Below are positions 10,401 to 18,954 of a stretch of DNA of 64,000 bases, one piece after another (the first letter of the stretch is position 1; each line of letters opens with the position of its first letter). A program made the translations under genes and the position numbers. The stretch is from Strongylocentrotus pallidus (taxonomy: Eukaryota > Echinodermata > Echinoidea > Camarodonta > Strongylocentrotidae): assembly GCA_030265145.1 (NCBI GenBank), contig JARBES010000062.1, positions 649,805-713,804 on the forward strand, given 5' to 3'. The notes under the pieces were generated by a model that saw only the letters and a list, made by a program, of their open reading frames with translations, was not told the DNA's origin and ran no database searches.

Positions 10401-10702
10401 TCCACCGTTAACGATGAAGAGAGAACGAATGCATGGACTTAGACAAGAAATGGGGTAGATAAACGTAAACAAGGACACAACAATGACACAGACTAATAAC
10501 AACGGCATGAACGATCGATAACCACGTTAGCAGCGTAGACGATGATTAGGGGACAAAGGCATGAACACAAGAACGATCGATAACCACACTAAGGAGCAGC
10601 ACAAGCCGCTACTTCGTGCACACTAAAACGTAAACAAGGTCACCTCAATGACAACGACTAGGACATGTCGCTACATCGTACACATGTACAACCCAACAGC
10701 AA
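10401..10702. repeat. Dispersed repeat family, copy 2 (longest)
   Basis: This copy joins the block starting CCACCGTTAACGATGA with a block carrying two ACGATCGATAACCAC units. It then has the GCTACTTCGTGCACACT block and ends at CAACCCAAC. It covers everything present in copies 1 and 3, so it may be closest to the full unit. The rest of 9293 to 11207 holds no gene I can support. Confidence 0.65.
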
Positions 10703-11207
10703 AATGTGTGCACATCGACAGACAATCATCGAGCACTACAAGTATGACGCAAATTTGCTGTTGTTCGACACTGTTGATCCTAACTTGTATCAAGATGTTG
10801 AAAAATATTCACAAGACACGTGTCACGTTTTTGACACAGAGTATATACGAAAAAGACTTGCATGAACAAAATCAATGCACGGTGCGATATTGCAAAAAGC
10901 AGTGCACTAATATTGAAAATAAACGGCGTGAACAAAATAAATTAAACACTCAAAAGAACAGCATAGCATTAATATCTTTGTTTGTTCTCTTCAGAAAGTA
11001 AATTCAAAATGACGGTTGGGTCCAATACAGTATTCAAAAACGTGAAAACGAGTACGTAGTACACAACATGGCGCGGATTCAACGGTCCATTTAACCTATT
11101 TTTATGTCACTCCGAAATGTTGGAGGGGGAACTGCTGTGACATGATATCATGAGTAAATATATTTAAATTGTAATGGCATACGTTATGCCAGCAGGTATA
11201 AAAAAAA

Positions 11208-11566
11208 ATGTCGAATGGTAAAGATCTAACCTCTTTTGCATCCGGTGTAATTGATGAGCTGCATTTGGAGCAGCCTGAAATACTAAATAGATGGGAGGTC
11301 GAATACAGCCACCAGCAAAAGAGAGCGCATTTTAACAATGTGACATCTGAAGATAGACAGTGTAGCTGTCCACCACCTGTTGCTAAAACGAATGATGTAA
11401 GATAACTTTGTTTATTTTCAAACGTTGTAATATAATTTCTGATGTGTTATTTTGTTATCATCATTTGTAACTTGTGATTATTATTTTTTTGTTATAGGAT
11501 GTCAAAGACGCTACTTGTGCTAAGAGGGTGAAACACGATGAGGGTGTGGATCTTGCACAAAATTGA
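11208..11566 (+). other. Candidate small spliced gene
   Basis: A short frame opens at ATG 11208 and is followed by a strong donor (GTAAGAT at 11397). A T-rich tract and an acceptor (TTATAG ending at 11497) follow, and then a short open stretch to a stop at 11566. Herpesviruses do splice some genes, so a two-exon gene is possible. The total is under 90 codons and I recognise no domain. A second donor/acceptor pair (AAAGGTACGA at about 11806, TATGTAG ending at 11853) lies downstream, so this stretch may hold more than one spliced transcript. Support is weak without RNA evidence. Confidence 0.35.
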
Positions 11567-11838
11567 ATAGATTGCCCAATGCGTTCGAAGAATATGAATT
11601 TGGGGGTGAGACTTATGCTCGTACCAATATATAGGTATATGACATTGTGATGATGAAGAACGTATGAATGAATTGCTACGTCGCCCAGTCAAAATTGTCG
11701 GGCTTACTTTGCTCGCTTTGCGTAATTTGTCAAAGATTGCCTCTGAGATAAACAAAGTAATATTCAAGGATAAAACAGTATTATGGGATAAAAAGAATAG
11801 ACGAAAGGTACGAAAGAGTAACTTATTTTTTTCTCCCC

Positions 11839-12345
11839 ATGTTCTATGTAGGTAGAGAGTGGTTTTCAACGATTGTGGAAGCATTCATAACGATAGAATT
11901 GTTTGAACGGCTGAACACTATGATGATTTCCAGACAGGCAGAGAGTGATGGATGTACGCAGAATTATCCTACAATGTATCGCGCATACACGAAATACAAC
12001 GTTCCTTATCATTTATATAACGAGTATGAAATCATGAAATGTATGCAACCCTGCGTGTTGGATATGTTTACAGATGTGGATAAGTTGTGGCAAAAATGGA
12101 CATGTTTTTACACGCATCTCACTTCAATGTTAGACGTTCAATCCTTTTATTCGTGTTCGCAAGACGTAGAATGGCAGCAGATGTTGATCCTAGCTGCATT
12201 GGAGTATTCATATGATGTAAAGCAATTTATACAAAAATATACGCTGTGGTTCGATCATTTGTCTCGTGATCGTTGTATTCTGTACATCTCACACGGTGAT
12301 TTGATCAAATTGTATAACGATGAGTTTAAATCTTGTTATGATTGA
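11839..12345 (+). CDS. Hypothetical protein
   Basis: A 168-residue open frame with an ATG start. It is rich in aromatic residues, cysteine and methionine (for example CMQPCVLDMF, WQKWTCFYTHL) and looks like a folded helical protein. It has no signal peptide and no known motif. Base and codon use resemble the other element genes more than the surrounding repeats do. A splice acceptor-like TAG lies within the first codons, so the true 5' end may be an upstream exon. It lies alone between repeat-rich stretches, so it may be an accessory gene. Confidence 0.5.
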   Translation: MFYVGREWFSTIVEAFITIELFERLNTMMISRQAESDGCTQNYPTMYRAYTKYNVPYHLYNEYEIMKCMQPCVLDMFTDVDKLWQKWTCFYTHLTSMLDVQSFYSCSQDVEWQQMLILAALEYSYDVKQFIQKYTLWFDHLSRDRCILYISHGDLIKLYNDEFKSCYD

Positions 12346-12930
12346 TATGGTGTTTGTATGACATTCTAAAGATTTTCAAACAAAAATAGTTCCTTTTTTA
12401 ACAGACGTGTCTAAGAATATATGAAAAACTTACTTTTACAAATTGAAACAGATATCTTAAGCTTTTTCCTTTTCTGTCTTTAACGACTTGTGATTAAATT
12501 CTATTATTTTTATATAAATTGTGTGTACATTGTGTTTCATGGAGAATACTGTGAGAATTCTTGTCGATGTTGTTTTGTTCTGTCTTTAGTCCACTCGTTT
12601 CACGCTTGCACTCTTTTTTGCATCAACATCATCAAACGATATCATTTTTGACTTCCGTTATCACGCTTGCACCCATTTTACAACGATAGCTTCAAACGAT
12701 AGCATTCTGTCTACTCTTATCACGCTTGAAATCTTTTTAAACAGCAGATTCACCAAAACGTCCGTTCAGCCTTAAAGTGTAGTACTTTTTTGTATAGCAC
12801 AGTAGGGTAATAGAGACGTTATATCGGCTCTCTCTCTCTCTATGTTTTCTCTCTCTCTTTATCAAGATTGTTCGTAAATTAAACACTCGTCCAGCATAAG
12901 GTAAGGGCGGAGTAGATTATTCCATACGTA
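12346..12930. other. Non-coding stretch with CT microsatellite
   Basis: No gene is seen. It holds diverged repeats of TATCACGCTTG(C/A)A (about 12600, 12660 and 12718) and a CT-rich microsatellite at about 12828 to 12860. Confidence 0.5.
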
Positions 12931-13019
12931 CAATTGATAGAAACCAGATTAAAAGATGTTCATGGGTGACATGAGAACATCTATTAATCTGGGTTTTCAT
13001 TCATCTTTTCTCTCAATTG
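12931..13019. repeat. Long hairpin (imperfect inverted repeat)
   Basis: The arms CCAGATTAAAAGATGTTC (12944-12961) and GAACATCTATTAATCTGG (12975-12992) pair at 17 of 18 positions around a 13-base loop. Outer arms CAATTGATAGAAA and TTTCTCTCAATTG extend the stem with a bulge. It could be a tiny MITE or a small-RNA precursor; its function is unknown. Confidence 0.7.
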
Positions 13020-13232
13020 ATTTGCACAAATAGTATAAATAATATATACGGAGAAAACTCAAAGTATTTTTTTCTTCTCAAAAGAACTTTAATGTATTTA
13101 TATATATACACATATATTTGATTCTCAGTACACAAATTTAAATCTATCACAACAAAATGAATTCATGTTTGATGACGAAAATGTAATACATCACAGGGTA
13201 CGAGATAAAATAATCAGACTTGTCGTATATCC

Positions 13233-13377
13233 GGGCCCCGTCTTAGAAAGTGATACTACCAATCGCATCTATGTACACAAGAGATAGGAGACTGCAAAGT
13301 TATGATTGAGTGGGAGGACTTGCGATTTATTTAGATCAATTGGATCAATCGTAACTCTTTGTAATACAGAACCCAGG
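13233..13377. mobile_element. MITE-like inverted-repeat element, copy decayed
   Basis: The left end GGGCCCCGTCTTAGAAAG and the reverse complement of the right end (TGGGTTCTGTATTACAAAG) align, as do the following AGTTACGATTGATC-type bases. From memory, elements with GGGCCCCGTCTTACAAAG ends are common in marine invertebrate genomes. It is non-autonomous and holds no frame. Confidence 0.5.
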
Positions 13378-13378
13378 T

Positions 13379-13522
13379 GCCCGTTTCATACAACTTTTTA
13401 TTTATAATAAATACTAAATTTCTACGACAAATTTGCTCTCAGCCAATCACATGCTATGATTTCAGTAGCTTTTAACAGTAGCTTGTAACTTGTTATTGAT
13501 GTCAAGTTTCATGAAACGGGCC
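13379..13522. mobile_element. MITE-like inverted-repeat element with GGGCCCGTTTCAT ends
   Basis: The left end TGCCCGTTTCATACAACTT mirrors the right end AAGTTTCATGAAACGGGCCC. Internally, CAAATTTGCTCTCAGCCAAT and GTAGCTTGTAACTTGTTA resemble a widespread family of short invertebrate inverted-repeat elements (from memory). It abuts the previous element. Bases 13523 to 13801 show no gene. Confidence 0.55.
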
Positions 13523-13801
13523 CTGACGATACTTCAAATGTATTTATAGATTTTGTATCTTAAAAACAATACAGACTATAAATGATATTTCTTAACTTGG
13601 TATGTAACCAGCATGGAATTTTAGAGTGACAGCGTGTCAAAAAATAAAACAATATACAAATACAAATGAATCAACGACAACACATATCGTGTCTCTTTAA
13701 ATAAAAATAAAGCGAGTGCATGCTCATAAAAATAACATGTCACGTACCTTTGACCCGAATGTCAAATGGCTGTACACAACATTTGAATTGATGGCATAAG
13801 T

Positions 13802-14920
13802 TCAATCCACAGCATAATAGAAACATTTTTTGTAGATTTGATTAAGAAGCCCCTTCTCTTTATTATAGTTGTAGAACTGAGCTTCACCAGCATATATTTC
13901 GATGTCGGCTGCACCGGTGGATGTACCGTCGTATTCGTCATTTGAAGACATGATGAGCAAGGTGTTGAATTTCGTGCACAGGTTAGCGTATGTTGGAAGA
14001 TACATTTCGTGCTCAGGTTTAAAAACAAGTGCTGCTACATTGGTGCCATATGATAGCAAGTGTTTGTAAATGCTGTTAAAGTCTGTCGGAGCAACTACCC
14101 GAACATCAGTTCGCGCGAATGCTCTCTTGATTTCTCTGATCTCATCGATGCATAACACCACTGACCTGTCGCGGACATGGCCCCAACAATATACCATGTG
14201 TCCAACTTGTTTTAGTGCAACGTCGTTATTGCTAAAGTTCAGTTTGATTTCACATGGGTTGGCATCCTCATTTACTTCGACTTTTACCCATTGACCGCTC
14301 TTCTCATCACCCGATGTGGAGGTACACTGTACTTCTTGTAACGTGGCTTCAGTTGTAGTCAGTACAGATGGTGCTTCACGTATTTGCCTTGATGAAGTTT
14401 GCGTATTCACCTCTCGACAACATGGCGTAGCCTGACACGATCGTTTCTTAACATTTGGTCCATTCGTTGAGCATGATGACATGTTAACAGGCGGAATATT
14501 CTGAATAGTTGTCGACGAGCTTGCCGATGTTGAAGCAGCAGATTGCTTTCCCAACAGGGTGATGGTTGGTGTGTGCGATGTTGAAGCAGCAGATTGCTTT
14601 CCCGACATGGTAATGTTTGGTTTGTGCGATGTTGAAGCAGCAGATTGCTTTCCCGACATGGTAATGGTTGGTTTGTGCCATGTTGGAGAAGCATACGGCC
14701 TTTTCAAAATGCCGCTGGTTGATTGGGTCGATGTTGAAGGAGCATCTTCGTACATTGTAGACAAACCATGCGCGTTTTGAATCGTTCCTTTCCAAAGGGA
14801 GGTGTCTGGCGGTGATTTCAATACGACAGGAACGTGTCTAACAGACATTTTCTTTGAGCCCGACGCGTGTTTGGGCCTGATAGAAATGAGTCTAAAAGAA
14901 GGTGGAGGCACAGACTTCAT
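13802..14920 (-). CDS. Repeat-containing hypothetical protein
   Basis: A 372-residue frame with ATG at 14920 and a good TATA box about 60 bases upstream. The N-terminal half is low-complexity and rich in S, T and K. It holds three 17-residue repeats (TITMSGKQSAASTSHKP type) at about residues 80 to 130. The C-terminal half (about 205 to 372) looks globular: WVKVEVNEDANPCEIKLNF, VVLCIDEIREIKRAF and AALVFKPEHEMYLPTYANL suggest an alternating alpha/beta fold. I do not recognise the domain. The gene stands alone, flanked by non-coding DNA and a dispersed repeat. A nuclear regulatory role would be a guess. Confidence 0.7.
   Translation of the reverse strand: MKSVPPPSFRLISIRPKHASGSKKMSVRHVPVVLKSPPDTSLWKGTIQNAHGLSTMYEDAPSTSTQSTSGILKRPYASPTWHKPTITMSGKQSAASTSHKPNITMSGKQSAASTSHTPTITLLGKQSAASTSASSSTTIQNIPPVNMSSCSTNGPNVKKRSCQATPCCREVNTQTSSRQIREAPSVLTTTEATLQEVQCTSTSGDEKSGQWVKVEVNEDANPCEIKLNFSNNDVALKQVGHMVYCWGHVRDRSVVLCIDEIREIKRAFARTDVRVVAPTDFNSIYKHLLSYGTNVAALVFKPEHEMYLPTYANLCTKFNTLLIMSSNDEYDGTSTGAADIEIYAGEAQFYNYNKEKGLLNQIYKKCFYYAVD
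14526..14678 (-). repeat. Three-copy 51-bp coding tandem repeat
   Basis: Units start at 14526, 14577 and 14628 (exact 51-base period) and share GATGTTGAAGCAGCAGATTG. A partial fourth unit starts at 14679. The period keeps the frame, adding 17 residues per unit to the minus-strand protein. Confidence 0.85.
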
Positions 14921-14977
14921 TTTGACGAGCTAACATGCAAACATGCGATGTGTGGTGGTTCAACGAATCGACTTCCT

Positions 14978-14985
14978 CTTTTATA
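14978..14985 (-). promoter_or_regulatory. TATA box of the repeat-containing gene
   Basis: TATAAAAG is read on the minus strand, about 58 to 65 bases upstream of the ATG at 14920, a typical spacing for a short 5' leader. Confidence 0.6.
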
Positions 14986-15084
14986 CGTTTGTTTTCCCCC
15001 AACGAGGTCCTTCGCACGCAACAGCAACACGCTGTTCAGATGCGGTGCACACGTGTCCTTCACACGTAACAGCGTCATAGATTG

Positions 15085-15248
15085 TCAAAACAAGAACGAT
15101 CAATAACCACGCTAGCAGCGTAGACGATGAAGAGGGGACAAAGGGGACGATCGATAACCACGCTACGGAGCAGCACAAGCCGCTACTCCGTGCATACATG
15201 GACGTCAACAAGGACATCTCAATGACACCGACTAGAAAACGTCGGCTG
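15085..15248. repeat. Dispersed repeat family, copy 3
   Basis: It shares with copy 2 the AATAACCACGCTAGCAGCG and TAGACGATGA blocks, a second CGATCGATAACCAC unit, and GGAGCAGCACAAGCCGCTAC. AACAAGGACATCTCAATGACA and ACTAG follow. The orientation is the same as the other copies. No gene is seen in the rest of 14921 to 15359. Confidence 0.65.
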
Positions 15249-15359
15249 TCTTGGACAAGATGAGATACGTTTACCACGGAGTAAACAAAGCGTATGTTAG
15301 CACGCTGTACTGCCGCGGTCTATTTCCATGAGAGTAAACACATTGGATAAGTTGAGCAG

Positions 15360-15830
15360 TTAAGGGCCTCCTTTTTCTTGAACAAAATCATGGACTTCTT
15401 TATAATTCTTTTGTGTCTTGGTCATCAGATAATAAATAACACGAGTGGCGCTACGGTTAAGACCATATGCACAATGAACTAGTACATTTTGATGAAATGT
15501 TGTTAAATAATTTTCGATTAAATCTGCTATCTCAGAATAAACATCTAGAAAAATTGCTTCATTATCAGGCTGCTTGTATAGACGATGTGGTATGTCTGAT
15601 GGAATCGTGCACGACAGGGTTTGTTAATGAAAAGGGCTGATAATTAACTTGATATTGTTTTCCTTTAAGAAATCTAAGTTAATTGCTTTTAATCCACACA
15701 TCCATAAGCGAGGTAAAATGCGGTGCGCTGTAGTGGGCATATCAGTCACATAGGTAGTACAATCGGTACCAACATGACTTCCGTCTCCAAACTTGAGTTT
15801 TTCAGGCCTGTGATTGTATATTCTTTTCAT
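15360..15830 (-). pseudogene. Dual-specificity phosphatase-like gene, broken
   Basis: The minus strand carries the protein-tyrosine/dual-specificity phosphatase signature HCAYGLNRSATR (form HCxxGxxRS) at about 15440 to 15475. A stretch typical of the end of such domains (YYLMTKTQKN) follows. The 5' part reads as the start of the same domain (RILPRLWMCGLKA). Total length would be about 155 codons, normal for a small DSP. The gene appears to have about one break. Such enzymes remove phosphates from proteins or RNA 5' ends; baculoviruses and poxviruses carry them. It sits head-to-head with a small membrane-protein gene. Confidence 0.7.
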
Positions 15831-15889
15831 TGTGCACAACTACTTAAATTTAAATTAAATGAAAAGAAAAACGTTTCAGATTGGCAGTA

Positions 15890-16114
15890 ATGTTATCCAC
15901 TCCGACGTCTGGACTTGAAGGAGACGTGACCGAAGTACCTTACTATTCTATCGATTCTCTGCGAATATTCATCGCTTCGTTTTTTATCTTTATCATATTG
16001 GCCTGTTTAATCATATCAAGAACATGCCTTTTGTTACCACACCGAAAACGGAGGACGCTTGACGATAGTCAATGGTGTCTATCGTCCCCTATGAGTCATA
16101 TGTTCTTACCTTAA
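15890..16114 (+). CDS. Small single-pass membrane protein
   Basis: A 74-residue frame from ATG 15890; an upstream TTG in the same frame is a less likely start. Residues about 25 to 48 form one hydrophobic segment (IFIASFFIFIILACLIIS), followed by a basic cluster (PHRKRR). This pattern predicts an N-out, C-in single-pass protein. It is divergent from the phosphatase-like gene and convergent with the ribonucleotide reductase gene, 39 bases away. It could be a minor envelope protein; nothing more can be said. Confidence 0.6.
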   Translation: MLSTPTSGLEGDVTEVPYYSIDSLRIFIASFFIFIILACLIISRTCLLLPHRKRRTLDDSQWCLSSPMSHMFLP

Positions 16115-16153
16115 AATAGACGACGATGTAATAGTTGATGTACCGCGGGAAAA

Positions 16154-17140
16154 TCAAAAATCTTCGTTTAATCTGAACGAACGATCGTTTCTTGACATGA
16201 CACCCATTTTTTGATATTCTGCTACCTGTCTTTCAAAAAAGTTTGATTTACCTTCCAATGAAATATTTTCCATAAAATCAAATGGATTTGTAGCATTCCA
16301 TAATTTGTCAGCTTTGAGATCAACGAGTAAGCGATCTGCAACAAATTCAATATATTGATTCATCAGCGTTGCATTCATTCCTATGAGCCGGCACGGGAGC
16401 GATTCGTTAATAAATTGTTTTTCAATCTCCACGGCTTCTTGAACAATGGAGTGGACAATGGTTTGCTCTGGTCTCTTGTCCACATATTCGGAGAACATAT
16501 GGCATGCAAAATTACAATGTAGACCTTCATCACGCGATATGAGTTCGTTTGAAAATGTCAAACCCGGCATGAGTCCCCTTTTTTTTAACCAGAAAATGGA
16601 AGCAAACGCGCCCGAAAAAAATATACCTTCTATTACAGCAAATGCCACCAGTCGATGTGCAAACGGTATAGTTTCATTTTTCTGATTTTTCTTGGCAGCC
16701 CATCGTAATGTCCATTCTGCCTTTTTTCTTATTGTTGGCGTGTCTACGATAGCCCTGTTACATTTGTGTACTTCTTCTTTATCCATGTAGGTGTTTATGA
16801 GCAAAGAATACATTTCCGCATGAATATTTTCTATTCCCAATTGAAATCCATAGAAGAATTTAGCTTCTATTTGTTCTGCCTCTTGTAAAAAATTGTTGAT
16901 TATATTGTCACCTACCAAAAAATCACTCGCAGCAAAGAAGGCAAGTATGTGAGATATGAAATGTCTTTCTTCATCTGTTAATGATTCCCTATAATGTTGT
17001 ATATCTTTTGAAAGGTCAACTTCTTCAACGGTCCAAAAACTAGCTACTGCTTGTTTGTAGAATTTCCAAATGGATGGATTTTTGATGGGATGCAGTATGT
17101 AATCATCGACGTTTAACTCCATTGTTGTGTCAGTGTCCAT
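16154..17140 (-). CDS. Ribonucleotide reductase small subunit (R2)
   Basis: A 328-residue class Ia R2 subunit. With the large subunit it makes deoxynucleotides; R2 houses the di-iron centre and the tyrosyl radical. The iron ligands line up with mouse R2: D73, E104, H107, E171, E205 and H208, with the radical tyrosine at Y111 (motif ENIHAEMY). The stretches [18 protein letters not shown] and [18 protein letters not shown] are nearly identical to animal R2. The C-terminal FRLNEDF corresponds to the tail that docks on the large subunit. At 328 residues it lacks the long regulatory N-terminus of host R2, as herpesvirus R2 proteins do. The upstream sequence is AT-rich with a possible TATA (TATATTAAATA). 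No large subunit is recognised in the window. Confidence 0.97.
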   Translation of the reverse strand: MDTDTTMELNVDDYILHPIKNPSIWKFYKQAVASFWTVEEVDLSKDIQHYRESLTDEERHFISHILAFFAASDFLVGDNIINNFLQEAEQIEAKFFYGFQLGIENIHAEMYSLLINTYMDKEEVHKCNRAIVDTPTIRKKAEWTLRWAAKKNQKNETIPFAHRLVAFAVIEGIFFSGAFASIFWLKKRGLMPGLTFSNELISRDEGLHCNFACHMFSEYVDKRPEQTIVHSIVQEAVEIEKQFINESLPCRLIGMNATLMNQYIEFVADRLLVDLKADKLWNATNPFDFMENISLEGKSNFFERQVAEYQKMGVMSRNDRSFRLNEDF

Positions 17141-17206
17141 GAATGAGACGTTTATCCGTTTCAGATATTTAATATAATACTATTCGTGTTCATACTGACA
17201 AGCACG

Positions 17207-18910
17207 ATGAACAAGGTGACGGTCACTCTCATTATATGGTGTTGTTGTTACTGTTATGCTGAAGGAAGCTTTTTTAATTGGAATGTGGACATTGCGTACA
17301 GAGAATCTCTTGTGTACTTGAACATGAATGAATTTATATTACTTTTTGAACGCGATCGGTCGTTAGACGATCGACGAACGGGGTTTATAAAACAAAAAAA
17401 CGATGCACATACTTTATGTCGCCAGATACCTCACGCATGTCGTAAGATCTCCTTTTTAGATGTTGCACAATTATCTCAGATTCACCTTTATGTCACACCA
17501 TCCTCGGATAGGTGCGATCAAGATGAAGACTTCATCGTAGATAAACAGAAAATCTATATCGGAAACGATCGTTTTCCGTACTTGCGCAATATCACGATCA
17601 CACTCGACTGCATGAAATCGATTTCTTATAAGCCTATCGTGGAACGGACACTCTATCCATGCGGGTGGTTTTTGGTTCGCGGTATTCATTTGGGATTGTT
17701 CATCGGTCAACAACGAGAACGTCGGACTATAGAGAATCGTTGCCACTTGGACGTTACAACACCTATTTTTAGATCATCTCATGCCACCTGGTTGGTCGTA
17801 CATCCAAGTCGTACCATCCTACCCAAATTAGCGTACCCTCGCTTTCAATCTATGCAATGTCAAGATCACCAACATTATCGTGCTTTGTGGAGTGTTCCAT
17901 CACCTACTACGACCGACGTGCTGTCTGCGTGGAACACCAAAATGAAAACAACGTTCCCTGTGTCTGCTGTGAACACGTTACACGGTGTCCATTCATACGG
18001 TGTCCTCATGTTCGATTCGTTTTCATGCGCCCCTCCCATCGATGGCGGTCGTGATGTCTGCGACTACGATATTGGTGGTACGACAGACCCCCGAAAGGCC
18101 GCCGATTGCTTACCTTCGTTTCATTGTGTAGAATTTTACAACGATCTCCACATGGACGCCATCATCCCACTCTTGTATATTCGGGATGCACCGCATGTTC
18201 AGCATGGTGAAGATCTTTACTGGACCGTTTCCATCAGCAGAAGCGGTGGTAACGTTGCATTTTCCCTGTCTGACACACGTGCAGAACCCGACCCACAATG
18301 GCTGAGTCGGACCAAGGTATTCTTTTTGAAAACCGTGGAGACCATCAGTCCTAGTTTAGTGTTTGAAAACTGTGGTAACGTTCACAAAGAATTGACCTTG
18401 ACAAATCAAGCACTCATGACTTCCTTTAATGTTACGGATCGTTATAGTACTCTGTTGAATTTGTACAGTAAGGAAAGCAATGGAGACACCACATTTACCA
18501 TCGACAGTCTGGATGAAGATGTCAACAACGAGTATTACGAGGTCACGGAGGGTATACTGAACAGTCACAGACTTGCGTACGGAGATTTCTTTTTTAACGT
18601 CGAATACCTGATGCCAAACCACCTACTTGAAAAGATCGGAAAAGAAAGAAGTTTGATAAGAAAACAAGAATCTTTGTTTCAACTGACGGTGCATGTTCGA
18701 TCTCAACTTGCACCCAGTCAAATCGTGCTATGGAGCGGTGTATTCCTGCTTGTGTTAAGTATCCTGTTGTCCGCGGTCACCAACGCTGTGTTCATGGAAC
18801 CCAATCTGAACGTGTGGACACAACAGACCAATAGAATGCTTAAAGATGCACAGCGTGTAGGAAAACAGATGGTGGACATGGATAAGATGTTGAACGTAAC
18901 GACGGCATAA
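17207..18910 (+). CDS. Type I membrane glycoprotein-like protein
   Basis: A 567-residue frame from ATG 17207; an in-frame GTG at 17186 is upstream, but ATG is preferred. The N-terminus is a signal peptide (hydrophobic ILIIWCCCYCY-type core, then AEGSFF). The ectodomain has about a dozen cysteines and several N-x-S/T sites. One transmembrane helix lies at residues about 506 to 529 (GVFLLVLSILLSAV), followed by a short cytoplasmic tail of about 38 residues. This is the layout of a viral envelope glycoprotein. I do not recognise a herpesvirus gB or gH fold by eye. It is divergent from the R2 gene (66 bases apart) and followed by a multi-pass membrane gene. Confidence 0.75.
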   Translation: MNKVTVTLIIWCCCYCYAEGSFFNWNVDIAYRESLVYLNMNEFILLFERDRSLDDRRTGFIKQKNDAHTLCRQIPHACRKISFLDVAQLSQIHLYVTPSSDRCDQDEDFIVDKQKIYIGNDRFPYLRNITITLDCMKSISYKPIVERTLYPCGWFLVRGIHLGLFIGQQRERRTIENRCHLDVTTPIFRSSHATWLVVHPSRTILPKLAYPRFQSMQCQDHQHYRALWSVPSPTTTDVLSAWNTKMKTTFPVSAVNTLHGVHSYGVLMFDSFSCAPPIDGGRDVCDYDIGGTTDPRKAADCLPSFHCVEFYNDLHMDAIIPLLYIRDAPHVQHGEDLYWTVSISRSGGNVAFSLSDTRAEPDPQWLSRTKVFFLKTVETISPSLVFENCGNVHKELTLTNQALMTSFNVTDRYSTLLNLYSKESNGDTTFTIDSLDEDVNNEYYEVTEGILNSHRLAYGDFFFNVEYLMPNHLLEKIGKERSLIRKQESLFQLTVHVRSQLAPSQIVLWSGVFLLVLSILLSAVTNAVFMEPNLNVWTQQTNRMLKDAQRVGKQMVDMDKMLNVTTA

Positions 18911-18936
18911 GCAGAAGTCCAAATTATTTAAAAAAA

Positions 18937-18944
18937 TATAAAAG
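18937..18944 (+). promoter_or_regulatory. Candidate TATA box before the first multi-pass gene
   Basis: TATAAAAG lies only 11 bases before the first ATG (18955). If it is used, the transcript would begin after that ATG, and translation would more likely start at the in-frame ATG at 19033. Confidence 0.4.
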
Positions 18945-18954
18945 ATACAAGGAT

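Noticed and set aside
10648-11001. 117-codon frame
   Set aside because: It begins within the dispersed repeat and shows no protein-like composition.
14526-14678. Possible CRISPR-like array
   Set aside because: The units are contiguous without spacers and keep the reading frame, so this is a coding tandem repeat.
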